Source: Acidimicrobiia bacterium | Lineage (GTDB): Bacteria > Actinomycetota > Acidimicrobiia > IMCC26256 > JAMXLJ01 | DNA length: 64,000 bases | Reading direction: 5' to 3' | NCBI GenBank assembly: GCA_035651955.1 | Contig: DASRES010000081.1 | Coordinates: 1 to 64,000 of the forward strand | Position numbers and translations under genes: made by a program | Notes under the pieces: model-generated | Databases searched by the model: none | Seen by the model: the letters and a program-made list of their open reading frames with translations, nothing else | What the model was told of the DNA's origin: nothing | Shown: positions 1 to 7,512 of the stretch, piece by piece | Layout: every line of letters starts with the position of its first letter | Numbering within the stretch: position 1 is the first letter of the stretch

Positions 1-218
1 ATCACCTCCGTCGCGAGATGATCGAAGTTCTTCTCCATCGTCGCCGCCGCGTCCGCGTTGAACTCGAGCGCGGCACGCACCTCGAAACCCGCGCGCTCCG
101 CGCCTAGGTCCAGTCCACCAGCGCCAGAGAACAAGCTGATCGCTAGGCCGATCGACTCTCCCGCCATGGCCACATTCTGTTCCGTGGGCAGGACACTCAC
201 GGTGGATTTGCGCTTCAC
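1..218 (-). CDS. C5 cytosine DNA methyltransferase, N-terminal part (runs off the left edge)
   Basis: Only the first ~70 codons are in the window. The translation contains SLFSGAGGLDLG followed by AGF and a FNADAAATMEKNF stretch, which is motif I (AdoMet binding) and the start of motif II of the Dcm/HhaI family. These enzymes flip a cytosine out of DNA and methylate C5. Two starts are possible: GTG at 218, which overlaps the stop of the preceding reading frame as GTGA, or ATG at 167, which places motif I about ten residues from the N-terminus. The catalytic PCQ motif and target-recognition domain lie outside the window, so specificity and restriction partner are unknown. Confidence 0.85.
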   Translation of the reverse strand, partial: MKRKSTVSVLPTEQNVAMAGESIGLAISLFSGAGGLDLGAERAGFEVRAALEFNADAAATMEKNFDHLATEV

Positions 219-486
219 AGTCCGCTGCCGCGTCGCTCGAGCTCGGCGATCCGCGCCTCCTGCTGGCGGATGAGCCAATCGGGCTGCCGTTGCACCTGCT
301 GGCTGATCGGAAGGGGAACGATCTCCAGTGGGTGTAGAACTCCTCGGGTGCGGTGAACTCGCTACGGCCCGGCCCCGATGCCTCACCTGCACGAGGGAAC
401 AAACGACGTTCCAGAACGGCCGTGCCGACGTTCCAGGTGAGGCTCGACGGGGGGCGAACCTCACGGAGTGAAAAGTCCTGGTCACT
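215..486 (-). pseudogene. Possible frameshifted ORF just upstream of the methyltransferase
   Basis: From 361 to the TGA at 215 one frame reads like protein (PLEIVPLPIS, then a charged helix ending RRGSGL), but it opens after a TAG at 362-364 with no ATG or GTG near its start. From 486 to about 325 another frame is protein-like (TAPEEFYT). The frames would join by one extra C in the CCC run near 325. A direct repeat CTGGAACGTCG (minus strand) occurs twice around 401-439 and could instead be regulatory. I do not recognise the product; it may be a decayed partner or controller of the methyltransferase. The rest of 219-585 holds no convincing intact gene. Confidence 0.3.
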
Positions 487-585
487 TCACATTCGCGGAA
501 GTCCCAGCGACCCGGGAGCGAGGCTATCGGCGGCGTGACCTGCGGGGTCGCAGGCAATCGGCAGCTGCGGGTATTGATCACGGCG

Positions 586-1770
586 ATGACTCCACCCGAG
601 GCAGTGCTGCTCGACGTCGGTGGCGTGTTGCTGCTCCCCGACCACGACCGCATCTGCGACGCGTTCCGGCGTGCCGGCAGCGTCGCACCGCGTGACGCGC
701 TCGATCGCGCGCACTACATGGCCGCGGCCGGGTTCACGACCGACAAGGACGCGCTGGGCGACTGGGTCGGGTGCTGGCAGCGCTACCTCGACGACTACGT
801 CGACGCGTGCGACGTACCGGCCGACGAACGCGAGGACGTCCACCGCCATCTCGACAGCGAGTTCGCGGACGCCGCGCTCTGGTCGGCGGTCGCGCCCGGC
901 GCGCGTGAGGGTCTTGCCGACCTCGCGCGCACGGGCGTCGCGCTCGGCATCGTCTCGAACGCCGACGGCGTGATGGGTGAGCGGCTGCGGCGGCTCGAGC
1001 TCCTGCAGGTCGGTCCGGGCGTTGGCGTCGAGGCCGCGTGCGTCATCGACTCGGGTGCGGTCGGCGTGATGAAGCCCGATCCGCGCATCTTCGAGCTCGC
1101 GCTCGACGCGCTCCGCCTCACCCCGGGCGTCACGTGGTACGTCGGCGACATCCCGGGCATCGACGTCGTCGGTGCGCGACGCGCGGGTCTGCGACCGTTC
1201 CTGCTCGACCCGTTCGAGCTCCACCACGGTGCGGACTACGAACGTGTCGGATCGCTGCGCGAGCTTGCCCGTCTCGTCGACGACGCGCGCCACGAGGGGA
1301 CGACGGACGGTCGGCGCCGGTTCAGCCTGGCATCCGCGTTCGCGGCCGCGCGCGACGGGGACGAGGGCATGGCGCGATGGGTGGGCGAGTTCCTCGCGAG
1401 TCGCGGGAGCGACAACGCGACGTTGGCGTCGGGGCTGGCCCAGGATCGCCATTGGTGGGCGGGCCCGGTGCGCGTTCCCGTCGACGATCTCGTCACGCTC
1501 GCCGGTCCCGAGGGCGACGACGTGCTGTGCGAGGTCGACCCCGACGAGTGGGAGCGCGACGTCGAGCACATGGAGCGCCATCTCGACGAAGGCTGGGAAC
1601 CGCCGCCCCTGATCGCGCAGTACGACGACGGTCAGCTCCTGCTGCAGGACGGCAACCACCGCCATGCCGCGATGCAGCGCGCCGGCGAGTCGGACGCGTG
1701 GGTCATCGTCTGGTTCGACGACCGCGACGAGCGCGACAGCTTTCGCGCGACGCACACGTCGAGATCGTGA
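586..1770 (+). CDS. HAD-family hydrolase fused to a ParB-like C-terminal domain
   Basis: The start at 586 puts the HAD nucleophile motif LLDVGGVLL within the first 15 residues; an earlier in-frame start at 535 would add 17 unsupported residues. Residues ~5-225 form a HAD hydrolase (nucleophile Asp, SNADG motif II, Lys in MKPDPRIFE, and GDIPGID for motif IV), probably a phosphatase or dehalogenase-type enzyme. Residues ~245-394 are a separate domain ending in LLLQDGNHRHAAM, which resembles the DGxHR element of ParB/sulfiredoxin-fold proteins. The gene converges on livF with a 5-base gap. Substrate is unknown; the fusion is seen directly, the second fold is inferred from the motif. Confidence 0.75.
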   Translation: MTPPEAVLLDVGGVLLLPDHDRICDAFRRAGSVAPRDALDRAHYMAAAGFTTDKDALGDWVGCWQRYLDDYVDACDVPADEREDVHRHLDSEFADAALWSAVAPGAREGLADLARTGVALGIVSNADGVMGERLRRLELLQVGPGVGVEAACVIDSGAVGVMKPDPRIFELALDALRLTPGVTWYVGDIPGIDVVGARRAGLRPFLLDPFELHHGADYERVGSLRELARLVDDARHEGTTDGRRRFSLASAFAAARDGDEGMARWVGEFLASRGSDNATLASGLAQDRHWWAGPVRVPVDDLVTLAGPEGDDVLCEVDPDEWERDVEHMERHLDEGWEPPPLIAQYDDGQLLLQDGNHRHAAMQRAGESDAWVIVWFDDRDERDSFRATHTSRS

Positions 1771-1775
1771 GGCGG

Positions 1776-2510
1776 TCAGCCCTCGACGACGGCAGCGCCG
1801 CGGACGATCGCGGCGACACGGTCGTCCGCACGGAGCTCCGCCGTCGGGCCCGACAGCACCACGCTGCCACGCTCCAACACGTAGGCGCGTGACGCCGCGG
1901 CCAGCGCGCGATCGATGCTCTGCTCGACGAGCAGCACCGCCCGGCCCTCGTCGCGCAGGACGGTCAGCGCGCGGTAGATGTCCCCGACGACGGCGGGAGC
2001 GAGACCCGACGACGGCTCGTCGATCAAGAGCACGACCGGATTTGCGACGAGGGCCTGCCCGATCGCGACCATCTGCTGCTGACCGCCGCTGAGCGCGCCC
2101 GCCTCGCGCGACGCGTACCGGGCGAGGACGGGGAACAGCTCCATCACACGTTCGACGCCCTGCTCGATCGCGTCGGCCTTCTTCCGCCGCCACGGGAACC
2201 CGCCGAGACGGACGTTCTCGGCGACGGTCAGGCTCGGGAACACGCGGTGGCCCTCGGGGACCAGCGCGAGCCCGGCGAGGTACAGCGCGGCCGGTCCGGC
2301 GCGCGAGACGTCACGACCGCACAGCTCGACGGTGCCGCTCGTCGGCCCGTGCCGCTCACCCGCGATCGCGCTCAACGTCGTGCTCTTGCCCGCTCCGTTG
2401 CGCCCGAGCAGCGCGACGAGCTCGCCCCGGTCGACCTCGAGCGACACGTCGGACACGACCGGCACCGACCCGTACCCGGTCGACAATCCGCGCACCACGA
2501 GCGCGCTCAC
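1776..2510 (-). CDS. livF: Branched-chain amino-acid-type ABC transporter ATPase LivF
   Basis: 244 residues, normal for LivF. Walker A is GRNGAGKST (near residue 37), the signature is LSGGQQQM, and Walker B is VVLLIDEPSSGL. It would hydrolyse ATP on the inner face of the membrane together with the LivG half of the upstream fusion protein. Its ATG overlaps the livMG stop by four bases (ATGA), so it is the last gene of the operon running leftward from 6460. The transported solute may be an amino acid or another small carboxylate, because this family is broad. Confidence 0.9.
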   Translation of the reverse strand: MSALVVRGLSTGYGSVPVVSDVSLEVDRGELVALLGRNGAGKSTTLSAIAGERHGPTSGTVELCGRDVSRAGPAALYLAGLALVPEGHRVFPSLTVAENVRLGGFPWRRKKADAIEQGVERVMELFPVLARYASREAGALSGGQQQMVAIGQALVANPVVLLIDEPSSGLAPAVVGDIYRALTVLRDEGRAVLLVEQSIDRALAAASRAYVLERGSVVLSGPTAELRADDRVAAIVRGAAVVEG

Positions 2511-4327
2511 GACACCAGTCCCTCGTTCGCGCCGAGGAACGCCGCCACGACGTCGGGATGCGCGGCGACGTCACCCGGCAGCCCGGTCGCGATGACACGG
2601 CCTTCGTGCAGCGCGGTCACCTCGTCGGCGATCTCGAGCACGAGCGGCACGTTGTGCTCGACGACGAGGACAGCCGCTCCGGCACGGGCGATTGCGACGA
2701 TCACGTCGCGCAGCACGTCGACCTCGGGCGCGGAGAGTCCCGCGCCCGGCTCGTCGAGCAGCACGACACCCGGCCGCAGCGCGAGGGCCCGCGCGACCTC
2801 GACGAGCCGTCGCGTGCCGTGCGGTTGCGTGCCGGCGCGCTCGTCAGCGCGCTCCGCGAGCCCGACCGCGGCCAGACACCGCCGCGCGGTGTCGACAGCG
2901 GCTCGCCGTCCGCGCACCTCGCCGCGCTGCTCCACCGCGACGAGCACGTTGTCGACGAGCGTTCCCCGCTCGACGAGCTTCGGCGTCTGGAACGTCCGCG
3001 CGACGCCCGCGGCGGCGATGCGGTGCGTCGAGCGGCCGTCGATCCGTGCCCCGCCGAGCGCGATCCGCCCGCGGTCGATCGCGTAGTAGCCGGAGACGAC
3101 GTTCAGCAGCGTCGTCTTGCCCGACCCGTTCGAGCCGATGAGCCCGTGGATCGTGCCCGGACGGACGGTGACGTCGACGTCGTCGAGCGCGCGGACGCCG
3201 CCGAACGCGCGCGACACGTTCCGCGCCTCGAGACGCTCCGCAGGTGCTCCGGACAGGAGCTCGGCCACCGCACCGACCGCCGCCGGCCGCGGCGCCGAGG
3301 GCTCCACCGCCCGAACGACCGGTTCGACGCGCGGACCGCCCAGTCCGGGCAGGCGCAGCGCCCGGAGCCACACGGGCCGCACCCGCACGCGCCTCGGCTC
3401 GAAGCCCATGATCCCCTCGGGCAGTCCGACCGCGAAGAGCACGAGCAGCACGCCGAAGATGATCCCTTCGTACTGCTCGAAGCGGCCGAGGTACTGCGAC
3501 AGGCCGATGACGATCAGGCCACCGACGAACGGCCCGAGCACCGTGCCGAACCCGCCCACCACGCACGCGGCGAGCAGGTAGATCGACAGCTGCGGCGAGA
3601 CGCTCCCCGGCGAGATGAACTGCTGCGTGTACGCGTAGAACGCGCCGCCGATCCCGGCCGGCAGCGCCGACAACAGGAACGCGAGCAGCTTGGTGCGGTA
3701 CGGCGGGATCCCGATCGAGCTCGCCAGCTCCTCGCTCGTCGCGAGCGTGACGAAGCGGTGCCCGAGACGAGACTCGAGCAGCAACCACGACAGCACGAGC
3801 AGCACGAGCACGGCCGCGAGCGTGACCTGGTACAGCGCCACGCCGCTGACGTGCTGATGAAAGTCGATGTTCGCGAGGAGCGAGATCCCCTGCTCCTTGC
3901 CGGTCAGCTTCAGGTTGGCGACCACGGTCGGGATGACGAGCGCGAAGAACAGCGTCGTCATGCCGAGATAGAACCCGCCGACGCGCAAGGACGGCACGCC
4001 GATCACGAGCCCGAGCACCGCGGACGCCACGAGCGCGACGCCGCACATCCCGGCCAGCCCGACGACCGACGCGTGGTCGTTGGCGACGATCGCGGCCGCG
4101 TACCCGCCGACTGCGTACACCGCGCCTGGTCCGAGCGACAGCTGCCCCGCGTACCCGGTCACGATGTTGAGCCCGATCGCGACCATCAGCCCGGTGAAGA
4201 TGTACTCCAGCCGCGTGAGCTGGTACGCCTGCGAATGGCCGAGGTACGGCCAGACGACGAGCGCGAGCACGACGACGATGCCGACACCCCACGCGGGCGT
4301 GATCCGCGCCGCGGCCGCTCGCCTCAT
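2507..4327 (-). CDS. LivM permease fused to LivG ATPase
   Basis: 606 residues in one open frame. Residues ~1-330 are a LivM-type permease with about nine hydrophobic segments and the YAGQLSLGPGAVYAVGGY signature. Residues ~360-606 are a LivG-type ATPase with Walker A GSNGSGKTT and Walker B VVLLDEPGAGL. The signature region reads QPHGTRRLVEVARAL, diverged from the usual LPYGxQR form. The start at 4327 overlaps the livH stop as ATGA. Most relatives encode these as two proteins, so the fusion fixes one ATPase to one permease half. It forms the complex with LivH, LivF and the lipoprotein encoded upstream. Confidence 0.9.
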   Translation of the reverse strand: MRRAAAARITPAWGVGIVVVLALVVWPYLGHSQAYQLTRLEYIFTGLMVAIGLNIVTGYAGQLSLGPGAVYAVGGYAAAIVANDHASVVGLAGMCGVALVASAVLGLVIGVPSLRVGGFYLGMTTLFFALVIPTVVANLKLTGKEQGISLLANIDFHQHVSGVALYQVTLAAVLVLLVLSWLLLESRLGHRFVTLATSEELASSIGIPPYRTKLLAFLLSALPAGIGGAFYAYTQQFISPGSVSPQLSIYLLAACVVGGFGTVLGPFVGGLIVIGLSQYLGRFEQYEGIIFGVLLVLFAVGLPEGIMGFEPRRVRVRPVWLRALRLPGLGGPRVEPVVRAVEPSAPRPAAVGAVAELLSGAPAERLEARNVSRAFGGVRALDDVDVTVRPGTIHGLIGSNGSGKTTLLNVVSGYYAIDRGRIALGGARIDGRSTHRIAAAGVARTFQTPKLVERGTLVDNVLVAVEQRGEVRGRRAAVDTARRCLAAVGLAERADERAGTQPHGTRRLVEVARALALRPGVVLLDEPGAGLSAPEVDVLRDVIVAIARAGAAVLVVEHNVPLVLEIADEVTALHEGRVIATGLPGDVAAHPDVVAAFLGANEGLVS

Positions 4328-5208
4328 ACCTCGCGGACCACGGCGTTGCGGAACAGCCCGGTCGGGCGGACCGCGAGGATGATCATGAGCAACGCGAGCG
4401 ACGCCACGATCTCGTAGCGCGGGTCGATGTACAGGTCGAAGAGCTGTTCCGCGACACCGATCGCGAGTGCGCCGATGATGCCGCCGCGGATGCTCCCGAA
4501 GCCGCCGATCGCCAGCGCGATGAATCCCTTGATGCTGTACGTGAGGCCGATCGTCACGTCGGCGTAGACGATCGGCGCGACGACGTACCCGCCGATGCCG
4601 GCCAGCAGCCCACCGATGAGGAACGCGATCACGCTGACGCGGCGTGGGTCGATCCCTCGCAGCGCGGCGACGTCGCGGTCGTCGGCCGTCGCGCGCATCG
4701 CCTGCCCCAGCCACGTCCGCCGGTAGAAGACCTCGACCGCGATCGTGACGACGACGAGCACCCCGATCGCGAACAGGAGCTGCGGGCGGGTCGCGATGCT
4801 CCCGATGTGCAGCCGCGTCGACGGGAGTGGGCTTGGCACCGGCCGCGGCGGGTTGTTCCCGTAGAGGCGGACGACGACGGTCTCGATCACGAGACCGAAC
4901 GCGAGGGTCGAGATGAACCAGCCGATGTTGTCCCGTGAACGGCCGAGGAACGGGCGGACCGCGATCCGCTCCTCCACGAGCGCGACGGCCGCGACGCCGA
5001 CCAGGACGACGACGACCGCGGCGACCTGCGGCCAGTGCTGTACGTCCAGCACCCAGTACGACAGCAGCACGCCGACCATCACGAGGTCGCCCTGCGCGAG
5101 GTTGAACACGCGCGTCGCGTTGAACACGACCGTGTAGCCGATCGTGATGAGGCCGTACACGGCCCCGACCGCGATGCCCGTGATGACCGCGTTGACGAAG
5201 AGCGTCAA
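4324..5208 (-). CDS. livH: Branched-chain amino-acid-type ABC transporter permease LivH
   Basis: 294 residues, highly hydrophobic, with the LivH hallmarks GAVYGLITIGYTVVFNAT and NLAQGDLVMVG near the N-terminus and an EAA-like loop (RATADDRDVAALRGIDPRRV) before the last segments. It is the inner-membrane partner of the LivM half of the next gene. The most plausible start is TTG at 5208, 43 bases after the binding-protein stop; no strong ribosome-binding site is visible. The last codon overlaps the livMG start. Confidence 0.9.
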   Translation of the reverse strand: MTLFVNAVITGIAVGAVYGLITIGYTVVFNATRVFNLAQGDLVMVGVLLSYWVLDVQHWPQVAAVVVVLVGVAAVALVEERIAVRPFLGRSRDNIGWFISTLAFGLVIETVVVRLYGNNPPRPVPSPLPSTRLHIGSIATRPQLLFAIGVLVVVTIAVEVFYRRTWLGQAMRATADDRDVAALRGIDPRRVSVIAFLIGGLLAGIGGYVVAPIVYADVTIGLTYSIKGFIALAIGGFGSIRGGIIGALAIGVAEQLFDLYIDPRYEIVASLALLMIILAVRPTGLFRNAVVREV

Positions 5209-5251
5209 GCCGCGTCGCCTCCCTGGCGACGGCGCGACGTCCGGACCGTCA

Positions 5252-6460
5252 CTACCCCGCGATGTACGGGAGGTCGTACGGGCCGAGCGGCGTCATCTTG
5301 CACATGCGCATCTGCGAGTTCGGCCATCCGCCGTGGTGCGTCGCGCTCCACGTGTACCGGATCGTCGGCGTCGTGAACGACTTGTCCTTGTAGCCCTCGA
5401 TCGCGTGCTTGATCTTGTCGGGGTCCAGCGAGTTGGTCTGCTCGATCGCGCTCTTCAGGATCTTGAAGTCGTCCGCGGTGAGCACGACCTGGCCGACGCT
5501 CGGGTTCACGCCCGTCTTCGCGGTGACGACCTTCAGCACGTCCGCCATCCCGGTGTCGGGCTGCTCGCCCTGCTGCAACGCGACGGCGCAGTTCGAGTAC
5601 GCGGTCGGCCCGAGATCGCCGAGCGACGTGTACCCGTCGAAGAACGACGCCGCGGTCGTGATGATCGGCGGCTTCCAGCCGACCGTGCGCATCGCGTCGT
5701 AGACGTGCCCCATGCCGGCGGCGGCGAACAGCACGAGCGCGTCCGCCCCGGACGACTGCAGCTTGCGGACCTGCGTCGTCACGTCCGGCGACGTCGGCTG
5801 GTACGTCTCGGTGTCCGTGATGTGGACGCCCTCCTTGCCGACCGACTTCTTCAGGTCGGACAGGAGCGTGTCGCCGAACGTCGAGCCATCCGTGAGGACG
5901 CCGACCTTCGTGGCCTTCAGCGTCGTCGCCGCGAACTGCGCCATCTTGTCGGTCGTGCCCTGGTTCAGCGGGTAGTTGTCGAAGAAGTACGGGTACTTCG
6001 CGCCGTCGTCCCACTGGTCGAGCGGGTCGAGCATGACCACCGGGACCTTGCTCTTCATGAACACGGGAACCGTCTGCGTCACGGTCGCGGACGTCCCCGC
6101 GTAGATGACCCCGGCGACGTGGTCGCTCACGAGCTGTTGCGCGGCCGCGACCGCGGTGGCCGGGTCGCCCTGGTCGTTCAGCGCGATGAGCTTCACCGGG
6201 TGCCCGGCGATGCCGCCCGTCGCGTTCAGCGCGTCGACCAGCGCGGCGTCGTTCACCTTCTGCGACGTGCCGATCGCCGCGAGCGGGCCGTTCAGGGTGA
6301 GGAGCGCGCCGATCTTGATGTCGCCGGCCGGGATCCCCGAGGACTTCGACGATGACGAGCTCTTGCCGCCGCTCGACCCGCATGCCGAGAAGACGAGCGC
6401 CGCCACCGCCACGACCGCCGCGAACCGTGCCCCCGACGACACGATGCCCCGCTTCATCAT
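5252..6460 (-). CDS. ABC transporter substrate-binding lipoprotein (Leu/Ile/Val-binding family)
   Basis: 402 residues. The N-terminus (MMKR, a hydrophobic stretch, then VFSAC) is a lipoprotein signal, so the mature protein would be tethered to the outer face of the membrane by Cys. A Ser/Lys-rich linker follows, then a type I periplasmic-binding fold starting IKIGALLTLNGPLAA. It delivers solute to LivH/LivM. It is the first gene of the livHMGF operon. A GGGGGG stretch lies just before the start; GTG at 6463 and ATG at 6457 are equally possible. The ligand cannot be read from the sequence. Confidence 0.88.
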   Translation of the reverse strand: MMKRGIVSSGARFAAVVAVAALVFSACGSSGGKSSSSSKSSGIPAGDIKIGALLTLNGPLAAIGTSQKVNDAALVDALNATGGIAGHPVKLIALNDQGDPATAVAAAQQLVSDHVAGVIYAGTSATVTQTVPVFMKSKVPVVMLDPLDQWDDGAKYPYFFDNYPLNQGTTDKMAQFAATTLKATKVGVLTDGSTFGDTLLSDLKKSVGKEGVHITDTETYQPTSPDVTTQVRKLQSSGADALVLFAAAGMGHVYDAMRTVGWKPPIITTAASFFDGYTSLGDLGPTAYSNCAVALQQGEQPDTGMADVLKVVTAKTGVNPSVGQVVLTADDFKILKSAIEQTNSLDPDKIKHAIEGYKDKSFTTPTIRYTWSATHHGGWPNSQMRMCKMTPLGPYDLPYIAG

Positions 6461-6546
6461 CACGCACCCCCCGACACGCAGTGACGGCGGAACTGTACCC
6501 ACGCGCCAGACCGTCCAAGTGCGATCGACGGCCGCGGGTCGGCGGC

Positions 6547-7446
6547 TCAGCTGTCGGACGACGCGCCGCGCGGCAGCGACGCGCCGGTCTCGCGCGCAGC
6601 GGGGACGAACAGGTCGACGAAGAGGCACGCGACGCCGGCCGCGGCGAGTACCACGAGCCCGACGACGATCCCCGCGTTCAACGCGCGCGCGACGGACCCG
6701 ATCAGGCTCGCCCACGGGCTGTTGCTGAGCTGCGGGACGACGAGCACGGGGACCACCCACAACACGAGCAGGTGCGCCACGCTGATCCCGAGGAGCCACT
6801 TGCCGATCAGCTTCACCGTCGAGTGCCGATCGCGGCTGATCGCGAGGGCGATCGCGAGGAGCACGATCGCACCGAGCGCGTAGAGCAGCGTCCGGCCCTT
6901 CAACGCCTTCCGGCCGGTCGACAGCGCGCCGTAGTGCGGCACCGCGATGCGGACGGGCGGCAGCTTCGCGAGGTCCGCGAGACCGAGGTTCGGTACAGCC
7001 GCGTGCACGAGCGTCGCGACCGTCGCCTGGTCGAGCACCGCAGGTGCGGTCGTCTGACCGATGAGCAGCTCGTGTGCGTCCACGACGAACTGGTCGAGCT
7101 TCGCACGGACGTCGGGACGGTCGAGCACTGCGCTGAGCCGCTGCTCGAGCGCATCGGTTGCGGCAACCGTTGCGGCCGGCCCGGCGGCGGGCGGTGTCGC
7201 GGTCGCCGCGTTGAGAGTCGGCGCGCCGACCGCGTCCGTCGCGATCGGCGCGATCGCCTTCGCCACGTAGTGGCGCACCTCGACGCTGCTGAGCACGGCG
7301 TCGGTCACCCGTCGCGTGCGCGCGGTGTCGAGGATCGTGTGCGACGTCCACCACGACGCGAACGCGAGGCCCGCGAGCAGCATCCCGATGTGCACGAGCG
7401 AGCGCGACGGCCCACCCCGCCCGGTCATGGACCCCAGCGTCTCCAT
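6547..7446 (-). CDS. Membrane protein with large extracytoplasmic loop, function unknown
   Basis: 299 residues. One hydrophobic segment lies near residues 18-33, then ~130 polar residues, then three segments at ~178-200, ~212-232 and ~245-275, ending in a short hydrophilic tail. The loop is Ala/Thr/Pro-rich and contains a repeated 'DR..V..KL..FV' helical region. I do not recognise a catalytic motif. Start may be ATG 7446 or ATG 7428. It lies between the transporter operon (86-base gap) and the kinase gene (66-base gap), all leftward; a functional link to the kinase is possible but unproven. Confidence 0.65.
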   Translation of the reverse strand: METLGSMTGRGGPSRSLVHIGMLLAGLAFASWWTSHTILDTARTRRVTDAVLSSVEVRHYVAKAIAPIATDAVGAPTLNAATATPPAAGPAATVAATDALEQRLSAVLDRPDVRAKLDQFVVDAHELLIGQTTAPAVLDQATVATLVHAAVPNLGLADLAKLPPVRIAVPHYGALSTGRKALKGRTLLYALGAIVLLAIALAISRDRHSTVKLIGKWLLGISVAHLLVLWVVPVLVVPQLSNSPWASLIGSVARALNAGIVVGLVVLAAAGVACLFVDLFVPAARETGASLPRGASSDS

Positions 7447-7512
7447 CCGTCCTCCCCGCCCGCGGATGCGCGCCGCAGTTGTAGCCGGTGCGAGCGCGCC
7501 CGGCGACCGGGT

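Noticed and set aside
535-585. Earlier start for the HAD/ParB-like gene
   Set aside because: The extra 17 residues place the HAD nucleophile unusually far in and have no family support; ATG 586 fits better.
487-2193. Long reverse-strand frames rich in Arg/Ala/Pro across the HAD gene (and similar ones throughout the window)
   Set aside because: They are shadows of real genes in GC-rich DNA: no domain, no ribosome site, and composition typical of antisense reading.
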